Positions 25,121 to 34,416 of a DNA stretch of 59,541 nt are shown one piece after another. A program made the position numbers and the translations under genes. The DNA is from Roseimaritima sediminicola (GTDB taxonomy: Bacteria; Planctomycetota; Planctomycetia; Pirellulales; Pirellulaceae): assembly GCF_009618275.1 (NCBI RefSeq), contig NZ_WIAD01000035.1, positions 1 to 59,541 of the forward strand. The letters are read 5' to 3'. The number at the start of each line of letters is the position of its first letter. Positions within the stretch are counted from its first letter, which is position 1. Under the pieces are notes generated by a model. It was given only the letters and a program-made list of their open reading frames with translations. It searched no databases and was not told the origin of the DNA.

Positions 25121-28100
25121 CAGGCGTCTCGTTGTGCGGTAAGAGAAGCGACCAATTGCATCAGCGGGATGGCATCGACCGGTTTCGCGAAATAACCGTT
25201 GCAACCGATGCGCAGGCATTCCTCTCGCTCGCCGTCCATCGCATCGGCGGTCAGGGCAATGATGGGGCATTCAAAACCCTGTTTTCGCAATTCCGCTACG
25301 GCTTGTCGTCCGGTCATCACCGGCATCTGCATGTCCATGACGATCAAGTCAAACGGCTGGCCCGCCTCGCGGGCGATCACGGCCGCATCCAACGCTTGGC
25401 GGCCGTCCTCGGCGATCGTGACTTCGCCGCCACATTTCTCCAAGAAGTATTTGACCACGCGCCAGATATCCCGGCGATCGTCCGCAACCAGGTATCGTCC
25501 GCGAAGCGCCGGCAGCCCTGAGGCGGCCGGTTCCGGTTCGGTTTTGATGCTCCGGCCGGTCGGCGAAACGATTCTTTGGGCCTGTTCCGGTGTAACCCGC
25601 AGGGACAGCGTGAACCGGCTGCCTTTGCCGGATTGGCTTTCGACGGAGATCCAGCCGCCCATCGCCTTGGCCAAGCGTTGACTGATGCTCAGCCCCAGGC
25701 CGGTACCGCCATAGCGATGCGCCGTATCGCCGGAGGCTTGCGAGAACGGCTGGAACAGCAGCGACACCTGCTCGGGGCTCATTCCGATGCCGGTATCGAC
25801 GACCGATATATCCAGACGCGGCAAGTTTTCGAGGTCGGCATCCGGGCCGGACAAAGCGTTGTTTGCCGAATCCGGCGACGCCTCCTTTTTCTCGGGCACA
25901 AACCGGACCTGGACGCGGACTTCTCCTTCATCGGTGAACTTCAGGGCATTGCTGATCAGATTGACCAGGATCTGCCGGATCCGCAGGGAATCGCCCGTGA
26001 TCGCTTGGGGAACATCGCTCATCCAATCGAAAGCCAAACGAATGCCCTCGCCGGTCGCCCGGACATTCATCAACGAGCGTACGTCCTCGATCACATCGCA
26101 GATCCGCACCGCTTCGGCTTCGACCCGCATCTTGCCGGCTTCGATCTTCGACAGGTCCAAAATATCATTCAGCAAGGACAGCAGATAATTGCCGTTGCGA
26201 CGGATCGTTCCGGCGCGTTCCTGGACCAACGTATCGTCGGACTCGTTCGCCAGCATCTCGGCAAAGCCCAACACGGCGGTCATCGGTGAACGCAGTTCGT
26301 GGCTCATATTGGCCAGGAACGCACTCTTGGCTTCGTTGGCTTCCTGCGCAGCCTGTCGGGCCTTGTCCAGTTCGGCCATCATCTGTTGCTGTCGCTGCTG
26401 CATCGCGACCCGGGCGGTGATGTCCTGGAACGTGACCAACGTGCCCACGCGCCGACCATCGAGGATCTTAGCGCGGCTCCGGTACTCCACCTGAATCGGC
26501 GTCCCATCGGCGCGCCAAAAAACTTCGTCGTCTCGGTGCAGCACGGCGCCGTCATCATGGACCATAAAAATACTGCACTCGGTAACCGGATAGGGCGACC
26601 CATCGGCGTGGGAGTGGTGGATCAAATCGTGCATCTTCTCGCCGATCAACTGCGATTCATCCTCGAAGCCCAACAGACCCACCGCAGCGCGATTACAAAA
26701 CGTGCAATTGCCGTCCAGGTCCATGCCGTAGATGCCTTCGGGCGTCGTATCGAGAATCGTCTGCAGACGTTCGGCGGTTCGGCGGGTCTGGGCTTCGGCA
26801 TTTCGCAACGACGTCACGTCGATCAGGGTCATCACCAAACCGCTGATGGCATTTAACCGCCGGTAGGGAACGATCCGCAGGAGGAAGGGCGTACCGTTGC
26901 GATCGGTAACGCGAACTTCCTTCAGCGTTTCGCTCTGACGTACTTCCGCCAACTCGTCCAACAACGACACATCCTGGAGGTTGTTGGCAAACCCTTCGAT
27001 CGAACGCCCCACGTCGTGGTCCATCAGATGAAAGATTCTCGCGATCTCGGGCGTGAACCGCCGGATGTAAAAGTCCGCGTCCAGGAAGATCACGCCCACG
27101 CGGGTGGCCGCCAACAGATTGTCCATGTCCTGGTTGGCCTGAGCCAGTTCCTCGACGCGGCGTTGGTGTTCGGCGTTCACCGTGTACAGTTCTTCGTTGA
27201 CGCTGTGCAGTTCCTCGTTGGCGCTTTGCAGTTCCTCGTTGGAGGCGACCAATTCTTCGTTGGAAGCCTGCAGTTCCTCGTTCGAGGTTTCCATTTCCTC
27301 GATCGTCGCTTGCAGGTTTTCTTGCGTCTCGCGCAGTTCGGTTTCCAGTTCGGCGATTCGCTGTTCACTGGAGGTCGCCGGGCCGGACATCGGGGATGCG
27401 GCAGCGCGGTCCTCGGCGGAGGATTCGGCGCAAGACTCGGCGTCCGAACCGCTGGCCGGCCTGCCAGTGGCGGTTCGCGTCGGCGCGGTCTTCAGGAACT
27501 GGACGTGAAAACAACATTCCTTGCTGACCGATTCCTGCATCGGTTCGACGACGATGCGAAGTCGCTCCGGACCGTCGTCGCCGCCGGGGCGGGGATGATG
27601 GTAGCTGACGGTCTGGCCGGCTCGAGCGGCATGCTGCAAGGCGTTGCGGACCGGTGCCTTCAGGTGCTCGTCTACCAGGTCCAGCAAAAAGGACGAGGGT
27701 CGTCCGGCGGGCAGCCGCAGAAAACTCTGCGCGTCCCCAAAGACATGCAGAACATGAAAATGATCGTCCACCAAAACACTGGGCGGCAGATGCCGCTGCA
27801 GCAATTGGTCGTACATCGCCAACAGCGCCGCGTCCACTTTTGGCGCGGCGATGCGATGCGGTGTTTCCAAAGCGGCGGTCGCCGTACCGAGCCCGAGAGA
27901 AGCGTTGACCGTGGGCATCGGCAGCGGCGCCCGCAGCGGCAAACGCACTTGACGACGTTTGCGGTACAGCCGCCAGCGTTTGTCGATTGCGTTGAACTCG
28001 CCCGCAATCTCTCCAGGCGACTCGCTCGGCCCCAGCCACATCACGCCGTCGACGTTCAAGGCAAAGTGAAACAGCGACAACACCTTGTCCTGGGCGGGCG

Positions 28101-29610
28101 GCTGCAGATAGATCAACAGATTGCGGCAGGTGATCAAATCCATATGCGTGAACGGTGCGTTGCGCAGCAGATTGTGCGGCGCAAACACGATGTTCTGACG
28201 CAGCTCCGGAACGACGTGATAACCATCGCGTTGCTTGCGAAAGTACCGCGACAACCGCTCGCCGCTCAACTCACTCAGCGAGGCTTCCGGGTACACGCCC
28301 TGGGCCGCGATCTGAAGCGATAGATGATGCGCGTCGGTCGCAAAGATTTTGATCTCGACATCCGCGCCGCGACGTCGTTTGGCTTCGTCAAACAGGATCG
28401 CCAGCGAATAGGCTTCTTCGCCCGAGGCGCACCCCGCCACCCAAACCCGAATGGTCTGGGCGTCACCGGCCCGCTCGAACAATTCGGGAATGACCCCGTC
28501 GGCCAGCGTGGCAAAGGCTTCCGGATCCCGGAAGAATTTGGTCACCCCGATCAACAGGTCTTCGTACAAATGATTGACTTCGGTGCGATCGGTTTGCAGC
28601 CGGCTAACGTACTGCTCGCGGGATGCCAAACCCAGCATCTCGCAGCGTCGTTGAATCCGCCGCTGGACGGTGCTGAGTTTGTAGTCCGAGAAGTCCAGTC
28701 CGTGCTGTTGCTGGAGCAGATGGAAGATCCGCCGCAGATCATCCGCCTCGGCTTCGTCACCCTCCCGGTCGGAATCAAGGGCCGAGCTGGAATCAAGGGC
28801 CGAGCTGGAGTCAAGGGCCGAGCCGGAGTCAGCGGGCGAGCCGGAGTCAGCGAGCGAGCCGGAGTCAGCGGGCGAGCTGGGATCGCTGGGCGAGCGGAGG
28901 GGGACCTGCGAGCGGGGATCGCGTGGCGACAGCCCTTCGTTGGCGGTGCCGGGATGGTTCCGCGACACGCCTCCGGCGCCCGCCGAGACGCGCAGCAGGG
29001 ACTGCCGAGCGTAGTCCAAAACCGCTTCGGCGATTCCCGCCGGCGTGGCGACAACATCCGCGATCCCGGTGGCCTGGGCGTTCAGCGGCATCCCATCAAA
29101 GCTGGCGCTCTGCAGGTCCTGGACCGCCACCAGGCCGCCGGCGCGATGCACGTCGACGACGCCCCGCGAACCGTCGCTGCCGGTCCCCGACAAGACGACC
29201 GCGATCCCGTGGCGTCCGACATCGTGAGCCAGGGAGGTAAAAAAATGGTCGATGGGCTTTGCCAAGGTGCGCTGCGGCCCGACGTCGGTCAGATACAGCC
29301 GACCCTTGCGAATCACCATTTCGGTACGAGCCGGGATCAGGTAGACGTGATTCGGCTCGACCGACATCCCATCCTGCACTCGTTGGACGCGCATCTCGGT
29401 GCGTCGCGACAGGAGGGCCTCCATGTGGCTTTTGAAATCCGGCGACAGATGCTGGACGACCACAAAACTGATTCCGCAATCCGGCGGCAGGGCCTGAAAA
29501 AACTCTTCCAACGGTTCCAATCCGCCGGCCGACGCGCCGATGCCCACGACGATCAACGATCGTTCGTCCGCTGGATCCTGGTCGTGATCGCTTGCCTGCA
29601 CATCGTCCAT
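25120..29610 (-). CDS. CheB-CheR-PAS-histidine kinase-receiver hybrid sensor
   Basis: This 1496-residue cytosolic signalling protein chains many modules. Residues 18-205 are a CheB methylesterase domain with Ser27 (GASAGG), His54 (VQHLSP) and Asp146 (GTGSDG). Residues about 243-281 are an acidic tandem repeat. CheR methyltransferase follows (about 290-560; [16 protein letters not shown]). A long coiled coil rich in ELQASNEEL units comes next, then two PAS domains. The kinase has phospho-acceptor His near 1102 ([13 protein letters not shown]) and the ATPase G-box [10 protein letters not shown] near 1305. A receiver domain ends the protein, with Asp near 1423 in VMDMQMP. There is no membrane segment. 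It is coupled by a stop/start overlap to the HtrA protease, suggesting control of an envelope-stress output. Confidence 0.93.
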   Translation of the reverse strand: MDDVQASDHDQDPADERSLIVVGIGASAGGLEPLEEFFQALPPDCGISFVVVQHLSPDFKSHMEALLSRRTEMRVQRVQDGMSVEPNHVYLIPARTEMVIRKGRLYLTDVGPQRTLAKPIDHFFTSLAHDVGRHGIAVVLSGTGSDGSRGVVDVHRAGGLVAVQDLQSASFDGMPLNAQATGIADVVATPAGIAEAVLDYARQSLLRVSAGAGGVSRNHPGTANEGLSPRDPRSQVPLRSPSDPSSPADSGSLADSGSPADSGSALDSSSALDSSSALDSDREGDEAEADDLRRIFHLLQQQHGLDFSDYKLSTVQRRIQRRCEMLGLASREQYVSRLQTDRTEVNHLYEDLLIGVTKFFRDPEAFATLADGVIPELFERAGDAQTIRVWVAGCASGEEAYSLAILFDEAKRRRGADVEIKIFATDAHHLSLQIAAQGVYPEASLSELSGERLSRYFRKQRDGYHVVPELRQNIVFAPHNLLRNAPFTHMDLITCRNLLIYLQPPAQDKVLSLFHFALNVDGVMWLGPSESPGEIAGEFNAIDKRWRLYRKRRQVRLPLRAPLPMPTVNASLGLGTATAALETPHRIAAPKVDAALLAMYDQLLQRHLPPSVLVDDHFHVLHVFGDAQSFLRLPAGRPSSFLLDLVDEHLKAPVRNALQHAARAGQTVSYHHPRPGGDDGPERLRIVVEPMQESVSKECCFHVQFLKTAPTRTATGRPASGSDAESCAESSAEDRAAASPMSGPATSSEQRIAELETELRETQENLQATIEEMETSNEELQASNEELVASNEELQSANEELHSVNEELYTVNAEHQRRVEELAQANQDMDNLLAATRVGVIFLDADFYIRRFTPEIARIFHLMDHDVGRSIEGFANNLQDVSLLDELAEVRQSETLKEVRVTDRNGTPFLLRIVPYRRLNAISGLVMTLIDVTSLRNAEAQTRRTAERLQTILDTTPEGIYGMDLDGNCTFCNRAAVGLLGFEDESQLIGEKMHDLIHHSHADGSPYPVTECSIFMVHDDGAVLHRDDEVFWRADGTPIQVEYRSRAKILDGRRVGTLVTFQDITARVAMQQRQQQMMAELDKARQAAQEANEAKSAFLANMSHELRSPMTAVLGFAEMLANESDDTLVQERAGTIRRNGNYLLSLLNDILDLSKIEAGKMRVEAEAVRICDVIEDVRSLMNVRATGEGIRLAFDWMSDVPQAITGDSLRIRQILVNLISNALKFTDEGEVRVQVRFVPEKKEASPDSANNALSGPDADLENLPRLDISVVDTGIGMSPEQVSLLFQPFSQASGDTAHRYGGTGLGLSISQRLAKAMGGWISVESQSGKGSRFTLSLRVTPEQAQRIVSPTGRSIKTEPEPAASGLPALRGRYLVADDRRDIWRVVKYFLEKCGGEVTIAEDGRQALDAAVIAREAGQPFDLIVMDMQMPVMTGRQAVAELRKQGFECPIIALTADAMDGEREECLRIGCNGYFAKPVDAIPLMQLVASLTAQRDA
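28771..28875 (-). repeat. Coding tandem repeat in the CheB-CheR linker
   Basis: Repeated units with GGGCCGAGC- or GCGGGCGAGC-type cores encode alternating Asp-Ser-Gly/Ser and Ala-Leu/Pro-Ala groups between the CheB and CheR domains. The unit length keeps the frame. Confidence 0.8.
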
Positions 29611-29704
29611 AGACTGTCTTGTTTAACCCACTCGCTTGGCCACCCGGTATACAGAAGATCCATTGTAGGACGAAGGGTACACCCTCGCCAACGGTGCGGT
29701 CCAG

Positions 29705-30529
29705 CTAGGCAAGTTCTCGTCCGCGACGAGGAAAATGATGCCGGCTCAGTGCGCCAAACGTTTGCCGGTCTTCGAAGTACATATAGTGCGTCACGGTCAT
29801 CATCTGGCTGTCGATGTCGATCGTGTTAAACGAATTCTTCTCGCTCTCCGGGCCGCGTCCTCGGCGTGAAGTGGTCGTGCCGCACTGGACGATGACGATC
29901 CCTTGGTCGCGATGCTGCCCGCGATAGAAATTCAGCGAGTTGCCGATGTAGGCGCGGTGCAAATGGCCGCCCAGAATCAACTCCACATTCTGTTCGACGA
30001 AGCGGTTGATGGCGCGCCGGGCCTTGGGCATCGTCTGATCATGCAGGTAATCCGGAGCCGGCGCGAAGTGGTGGTGGGCGACGACGATGCGTGCCAGGTG
30101 CGGTGGGGCGGTCGCGAATACCGCTTCGGAATGACGCAGTTGATCCGACGTGATTCGGCCGTTGCTGATCGCTCGCCGCGGCGAGGTTGAATCGATGCCC
30201 ACCAGCAACGCTTCGGGCAACTCCAAAACCGGATTCAAATCCGCCTGAATGTACTTGCGATACAAGCCCAGCGGGTCGGTCAGCCGCTCCTTGACCCGGT
30301 ACAGCGGCACGTCGTGATTGCCGGGGATCACCAACATGGGCACTTCGGGCAGCCGATCCAGGAACTCGCGAGCGTCGATGAATTGCTCTTTCTTCGCCCG
30401 CTGCGTCAGGTCGCCGCTGACGACGATCGCATCGGGTTCCAACTGGGGCGCGATCTTCAGAACGGCTTTGCCGATGTGTGGCAGGTAGGGGGGCCCGAAA
30501 TGCAGATCGGATAGATGCAGGATTCTCAT
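29705..30529 (-). CDS. Calcineurin-like metallophosphoesterase
   Basis: This 274-residue enzyme has all the metal-site motifs of the family: DLHF at residues 8-11, SGDLTQ near 38-43, GNHD near 71-74, a HHHF motif near 150 and GHLHRAY near 188. No signal peptide or membrane helix is present, so it is cytosolic. The closest familiar relatives act on cyclic nucleotides or phospholipid head groups; the substrate cannot be told from sequence. The start ATG at 30529 begins the first strand directly (MRILHLSDLHFG). It is divergent from the TVP38-like gene and separated from the upstream kinase start by 94 bp. Confidence 0.88.
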   Translation of the reverse strand: MRILHLSDLHFGPPYLPHIGKAVLKIAPQLEPDAIVVSGDLTQRAKKEQFIDAREFLDRLPEVPMLVIPGNHDVPLYRVKERLTDPLGLYRKYIQADLNPVLELPEALLVGIDSTSPRRAISNGRITSDQLRHSEAVFATAPPHLARIVVAHHHFAPAPDYLHDQTMPKARRAINRFVEQNVELILGGHLHRAYIGNSLNFYRGQHRDQGIVIVQCGTTTSRRGRGPESEKNSFNTIDIDSQMMTVTHYMYFEDRQTFGALSRHHFPRRGRELA

Positions 30530-30628
30530 CGACTAGTCGGGGCTGTACGGCGCGGTTGGTATACGAATTGCATCGGTAGGTGCTAGCGTCCTCGGGTGCA
30601 GCACCCGCGGTAGCAGCGATAACACGAT

Positions 30629-30673
30629 ATGACAACTGCAACCATGACAGTTGCAACCATGACAATTGCAACC
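30629..30673. repeat. Three 15-bp direct repeats between divergent genes
   Basis: Three contiguous copies of ATGACARYTGCAACC lie in the divergent region between the phosphoesterase and the TVP38-like gene. Copies differ only at the central two bases. They look like an iterated binding site; no regulator is identifiable here. Confidence 0.7.
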
Positions 30674-30720
30674 GGCGTACCAATCGGACGGCCGGAGAAT
30701 GCCCTATTCCATTCCTGTTT

Positions 30721-31407
30721 ATGATCCGACGAATCAGTCTGTTGGTTGGCTTCCTGCTCGTGCTGGCGGTGCTCTGGTGGGCGGCGCGCGAATACGCGGC
30801 GATCGATGCCATTTTGGAACAAGAAACGCAACTTCGCGAACGCGTCGCTCGCAACCGCTGGCTGGCCGGACTGATCGGCTTTGCAATCTATGTGGCCCTT
30901 TCGTTCGTTCCCGGCACGCTGGGCAAATCGATCATCTACGGATGGCTGTTCGGGTTCTGGATGGGCCTGGTGATTGCCAGCGTGTCGTTGACGGCCGCCG
31001 CGGTGGGCACGATGTTGACCGTTCGCTATGTCTTCCGCGAGTGGGTGGAGAAACGGATGGCCGGATTCATCAAAGTGATCGACAAAGCGCTCCACCGGCA
31101 CGGCCCGATGTACATGATCTCGCTGCGTTTGCTGCACGCCCCCTACACGCTGACCAATTACGCCTCGGGCGCAACCGGTATCGCCGCGCCGACGTTTGCC
31201 TGGACGACCTACGTCGGCATGCTGCCCGGAACGATCGTATTCGTCCTGGCCGGCGCTCGTCTTCCCTCGCTGGAGACGATGGTCGAGCAGGGCGTCTGGG
31301 GGATCGTCGACCTGCCGCTGCTGGTGGCGCTGTCGTTGTTGGCGATTTTGCCGGTGATCGCCAAAGCGCTCCGCGACCGCTATGCACAGGATTGGCAAGA
31401 CGCATGA
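30721..31407 (+). CDS. TVP38/TMEM64 (DedA-like) membrane protein
   Basis: This 228-residue integral membrane protein has about six hydrophobic segments: residues 5-22, 44-62, 70-98, 127-145, 158-177 and 190-212. The VTT-domain features are visible: a SFVPGTLGKSIIYGWLFGFWMG re-entrant stretch, and a second half-site (MISLRLLHAPYTLTNYASGATGI and YVGMLPGTIVFVLAGA). Such proteins act as lipid scramblases or flippases in bacteria. The ATG at 30721 starts just before the first helix. The stop overlaps the start of the CdsA-like gene (ATGA). The next two genes act on CDP-linked lipids, so this is probably a phospholipid operon. Confidence 0.87.
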   Translation: MIRRISLLVGFLLVLAVLWWAAREYAAIDAILEQETQLRERVARNRWLAGLIGFAIYVALSFVPGTLGKSIIYGWLFGFWMGLVIASVSLTAAAVGTMLTVRYVFREWVEKRMAGFIKVIDKALHRHGPMYMISLRLLHAPYTLTNYASGATGIAAPTFAWTTYVGMLPGTIVFVLAGARLPSLETMVEQGVWGIVDLPLLVALSLLAILPVIAKALRDRYAQDWQDA

Positions 31408-32342
31408 GCCTACCGGACGAAGCGGGCGGAATGTTGTGGGTTACGGCGATCGGCATCGGAGCCTTGTTGATCGGTTCGGTCGTTCGCATCGTGTCCGCGG
31501 GTCGTGCCCCCGGAAGCAAGGCGAGTGAGCGGTTTGCCAGCCTGGCCTCGTGGTGGGTCATCGCCATCTTGGTCCTGGCGGCCGTCTGGACTGGCCCCTG
31601 GGGAATGCTTCTGTTGATGGCTGTGATCACGGCCCTGGCGATTTGGGAATTCCTCACCCTGCCGCTTCAGCGCTCTGTGCCGCAGGGGTTCCTCTGGACG
31701 ATTCCCGCGGTGTGGTTGCTGGCTTTTGCCGGGTTGTCGGCGGGCTGGATCGCTGTGTTCCGCGTGGGCGTTCCGCTGGCCTGCCTGGTCTTGCCCAGTG
31801 CGGTGTGCATCCTGACCGGACACACGCGCTACAGCACCACGGCGATCGGAGAAGTGACGATGGCGGGGCTGCTGTTGGTGTACGCCCTGGGGCACGCCGC
31901 GCTGTTGGCCGTTCTGTCGCCGGCGAACAATCCGGTGGCCGGCGTCGGCGGATGGTTTCTGTTTCTGGTCGCACTGACACAAATCAACGACATCTGCCAA
32001 GCCTTGGTAGGTCGCGCTCTCGGCCGCCGCCGCCTGACCTCGGTGTCTCCCGGCAAGACCTGGGAAGGTTTCGCGGGCGGACTCGGCTTGACGGTCCTGA
32101 TTTCGATCCCGCTGGGCTGGTTGCTGACGCCGCTGGGCGTGGGGGCTGCCGCCGGTGCCGGTTTGTTGATCGCCGTGGCCGGCTTGCTGGGCGACTTGAA
32201 CATGTCGCTGATCAAGCGCGACGCCGGCGTCAAAGCCAGTGGCACGATGGTGCCCGGCCAGGGTGGCATTCTGGACCGCGTCGACAGCCTCTCCTTTACC
32301 GCTCCGGCATTCTATTACTACCTCGTGTTCGCAGTCACATAA
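31404..32342 (+). CDS. CdsA-like phosphatidate cytidylyltransferase family protein
   Basis: This 312-residue polytopic membrane enzyme is expected to make CDP-diacylglycerol from phosphatidate and CTP, or a related CDP-lipid. The family signature near the C-terminus is present: SPGKTWEGFAGGLGLT, then GDLNMSLIKRDAGVKASGTMVPGQGGILDRVDSLSFTAP, including the metal-binding Asp residues. About eight hydrophobic segments precede it. The middle NDICQALVGRALGRRRLT replaces the usual NDTGAYLFGRLFGRHKL, which is a noticeable departure. The start overlaps the TVP38 stop (ATGA). The next gene follows after a 7-bp tandem repeat. Confidence 0.88.
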   Translation: MSLPDEAGGMLWVTAIGIGALLIGSVVRIVSAGRAPGSKASERFASLASWWVIAILVLAAVWTGPWGMLLLMAVITALAIWEFLTLPLQRSVPQGFLWTIPAVWLLAFAGLSAGWIAVFRVGVPLACLVLPSAVCILTGHTRYSTTAIGEVTMAGLLLVYALGHAALLAVLSPANNPVAGVGGWFLFLVALTQINDICQALVGRALGRRRLTSVSPGKTWEGFAGGLGLTVLISIPLGWLLTPLGVGAAAGAGLLIAVAGLLGDLNMSLIKRDAGVKASGTMVPGQGGILDRVDSLSFTAPAFYYYLVFAVT

Positions 32343-32366
32343 CCATCAACCATCAACCATCAACCA
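32343..32366 (+). repeat. Tandem 7-bp repeat before the CDP-alcohol transferase start
   Basis: CCATCAA occurs three times, followed by CCA and the ATG at 32367. It fills the whole gap between the two lipid genes and replaces any Shine-Dalgarno sequence. A similar 7-bp repeat precedes trpA. Confidence 0.9.
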
Positions 32367-33035
32367 ATGCCTGAGCCGACCGCCGCGTCTTCCGCGACCG
32401 CCTCGACGGCCGCCGCCCCCGGAATCGCCCGCCCGCCGGATAAACAACCACCGGGCAAACCTCCCGCAGTCTGGGTAACGGTTCCCAATGCGCTCTGCTT
32501 GGTTCGCTTCCTGGGCGCCTTTGGCCTGATCGCTCTGGCGATCTTGGATCGTCCGATGCTCGTGGTGGCCCTATTTCTGTTTCTCACCGCAACCGACTGG
32601 ATCGACGGCAAACTGGCCGTGTGGTTGGACCAGAGATCACGGATCGGTCCCAAGCTGGATACGCTAGCCGACGTGACGATGTACGCCTGCTTGTTGGTGG
32701 CCACGATTTGGATGTTCGGCGACGTGCTTTGGCAAGAAGCCGTTTTGTTGGCTCTGGCCCTGGGCAGCTACGTCGTCTCTTGCTTGTACGCCTGGGGAAA
32801 ATTCGGTAGCGCCCCGGCGTATCACACTCGCGCCGCCAAGACGTGCTGGTTTTTGATGGTGGCGGCGGTGTTTGGATTGTTCTTCGAATGGTCCGTCTGG
32901 CCGCTGCGGATCGCCCTGGTGGGCATCGTCCTGACGAACATCGAAGCGATGTTGATCACGCGATCCTTGAAAGAACCGCGAACCGACATCCGCTGGCTGG
33001 GCGATGCCTGGAGATCCCCACCACCGGTGGACTAG
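32367..33035 (+). CDS. CDP-alcohol phosphatidyltransferase family membrane protein
   Basis: This 222-residue membrane enzyme transfers an alcohol onto a CDP-linked lipid, as in phosphatidylglycerophosphate synthesis. The signature Asp-x2-Asp-Gly-x2-Ala-Arg-x8-Gly-x3-Asp-x3-Asp is present at about residues 76-98 (ATDWIDGKLAVW...GPKLDTLAD). All metal-binding Asp and Gly positions are intact, but the Arg after Ala is Val. Four to five membrane segments follow. The first 35 residues are Pro/Ala-rich and disordered, longer than usual. It directly follows the CdsA-like gene. Its stop codon overlaps that of the convergent small gene by two bases (CTAG). Confidence 0.87.
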   Translation: MPEPTAASSATASTAAAPGIARPPDKQPPGKPPAVWVTVPNALCLVRFLGAFGLIALAILDRPMLVVALFLFLTATDWIDGKLAVWLDQRSRIGPKLDTLADVTMYACLLVATIWMFGDVLWQEAVLLALALGSYVVSCLYAWGKFGSAPAYHTRAAKTCWFLMVAAVFGLFFEWSVWPLRIALVGIVLTNIEAMLITRSLKEPRTDIRWLGDAWRSPPPVD

Positions 33036-33436
33036 GGCGTGATCGCTTGGAACAAGTTGTACAGCGGTCGACCGGGCACATAAACCTTGGGCCGAACCAC
33101 GACCGGAGCCGCAGCGACCGGCCGGCCCGTCATCACCGAGACGGTCGTGCTGGGCCGGTACGCTGTTACGGGCGCAGCCGTCACGGCGGGACGATAAGCG
33201 GTTACGGCCGGAGCAGCCGTCACGGCGGGACGATAAGCCGTCACCGCCGGAGCAGCCGTGACGGCGGGACGATAGGCGGTTACGGCCGGAGCCACCGATG
33301 TGACCGGAGCGGTGGTGATCACGGGAGCCGGCGCGGCGACACCGGTGGCCGGCTGCAGGACGATGTACTGCGCTGCGGCGCTGCCGACCCAAAACAGTCC
33401 AGACAACAACAGCGAGGCAAACAGGCGAACGAACAT
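33032..33436 (-). CDS. Small secreted protein with 13-residue tandem repeats
   Basis: This 134-residue exported protein has a signal peptide (residues 1-22, LFASLLLSGLFWVGSAAA). The mature part is built from tandem 13-residue units of the PAVTAYRPAVTAA type, three nearly identical (39-bp DNA repeats at about 33165-33290) plus partial ones. It ends with a conserved-looking tail (PKVYVPGRPLYNLFQAITP). It lacks cysteines and charged clusters. I do not know a function; the composition suggests a structural or surface protein. The ATG at 33436 begins the signal peptide; a TTG at 33442 is less likely. It overlaps the convergent CDP-alcohol gene at the stop codons. Confidence 0.75.
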   Translation of the reverse strand: MFVRLFASLLLSGLFWVGSAAAQYIVLQPATGVAAPAPVITTAPVTSVAPAVTAYRPAVTAAPAVTAYRPAVTAAPAVTAYRPAVTAAPVTAYRPSTTVSVMTGRPVAAAPVVVRPKVYVPGRPLYNLFQAITP

Positions 33437-33493
33437 GGGCAAAGGGCTCCGGGCAGGTTAAAGGAAAGCTTCGTGGTCCACACCGCAAAACAG

Positions 33494-33665
33494 TAAGCAC
33501 GTCGCAACATTTGATTCGGCTTTACTCTCCCTCTGGGAGAGTCGGGCTCTTAGGCCCGGAGAGGGTTTTCGTAGGGCCCTCCCCGGTCCTAAGAGCCCGA
33601 CCCTCCCGCTGCGCGGGAGGGTGTTGTCGCGGGGTTTCACCGAAAGATTCATGCCGACGTGCTTA
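33494..33665. mobile_element. 172-bp MITE-like element with 11-bp terminal inverted repeats
   Basis: The ends are TAAGCACGTCG (33494-33504) and its exact complement CGACGTGCTTA (33655-33665). Inside are a 7-3-7 hairpin (33525-33541), a perfect 14-bp inverted repeat (33541-33554 with 33588-33601) and a 9-3-9 hairpin (33601-33621). It carries no coding sequence. A second copy starts at 59494 and shares 41 identical bases before the window ends. Confidence 0.85.
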
Positions 33666-33790
33666 GCACCAACGAAACAGTAAACACCACAGAACAGTTG
33701 CAAACGTCGTGCCGGCTCCGGGCTGCGTCCGGTCCGCGATTCGCCCCGGAAAGGACGGTTCGCCTCCGACAAAACGGTTCGCCCTTCCAA

Positions 33791-33827
33791 CAAAAAACGC
33801 GTCCTCGGAAGCATCCGAGAACGCGTT
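33791..33827 (-). terminator. Intrinsic terminator of the hsp20 operon
   Basis: On the minus strand a stem ACGCGT, one mismatch, CTCGG, a six-base loop, CCGAG and ACGCGT is followed directly by six T. It lies about 85 bp after the stop of the second hsp20 gene. Confidence 0.75.
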
Positions 33828-33909
33828 TGTTCTGAAGTGGCAATCGGGTTTCGCAGCCGGTGCGAAACGCCGCCGAATCATCCAGCGAACAGATCATCTA
33901 GCCAACAGA

Positions 33910-34341
33910 TCACTTGGCTTTGACTTCGATCCGCCGCGGTTTGACCGCTTCGCGTTTGGGCAATCGCAGCGTCAGCACGCCGTCGTGCAGCTCGGCCGAG
34001 ACCGCGCTAGTATCGATGGCTTCGCCGATCGAGAACACGCGCTGGAAATCGCCGACGCCGTACTCGCGGTACAGGTACTTCGGCGACGCCTCGGCGTCGT
34101 CCACCTGGCCGCGAATGGTCAGCAGTCGGTTTTCGAACTGGATATCCAAGTTCTCGGCCGACACACCGGGCAGGTCGCCATACAGGACGAGCTCTTCATC
34201 GCCTTCCCAAATATCGAAATGCGGCATGAAGGTCGACCGCGTCCGCTCGCTGTCCCGATGCTGGGCGGCCAACGCCTGACGGCTGTTGCCGTCCTGCTCG
34301 CGTCGCTGTTTGTGATTCGTCGTGGTCATACTGGTACTCAT
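33910..34341 (-). CDS. Small heat-shock protein Hsp20 (distal gene)
   Basis: This 143-residue cytosolic chaperone binds unfolding proteins without ATP. The alpha-crystallin domain covers residues about 40-135. It includes PHFDIWEGDEELVLYGDLPGVSAENLDIQFENRLLTIRG and the C-terminal GVLTLRLPKREAVKPRRIEV, which ends in an I-x-V tail. The N-terminus is Gln/Arg-rich. The start ATG at 34341 lies six bases after a strong AAGGAGG (34348-34354). It is the second gene of a two-gene hsp20 operon and differs from its neighbour enough to be an old duplicate. Confidence 0.93.
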   Translation of the reverse strand: MSTSMTTTNHKQRREQDGNSRQALAAQHRDSERTRSTFMPHFDIWEGDEELVLYGDLPGVSAENLDIQFENRLLTIRGQVDDAEASPKYLYREYGVGDFQRVFSIGEAIDTSAVSAELHDGVLTLRLPKREAVKPRRIEVKAK

Positions 34342-34347
34342 TGTTAT

Positions 34348-34354
34348 CCTCCTT
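34348..34354 (-). promoter_or_regulatory. Strong ribosome binding site of the distal hsp20
   Basis: AAGGAGG on the minus strand, six bases before the ATG at 34341. It is embedded in TTTTGATAAGGAGG, nearly the same leader as the proximal hsp20 gene has. Confidence 0.85.
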
Positions 34355-34416
34355 ATCAAAACGCCTTAACGACATGCCTTTGCACAGCCTCTCCGGCGAG
34401 ATGTCGCGAGGCAGGA

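Larger units (their letters stand above)
33437..33909. other. 473-bp gene-free stretch with a mobile-like element and a terminator
   Basis: It contains the 172-bp inverted-repeat element (33494-33665) and the hsp20 terminator (33791-33827), both listed separately. The rest (33666-33790) has no supported gene; short in-frame stretches there have no family likeness. Confidence 0.6.

Noticed and set aside
28771..28875. Repeat in the CheB-CheR gene as a mobile insertion
   Set aside because: It is in frame, encodes an acidic linker at a domain boundary and has no inverted ends.
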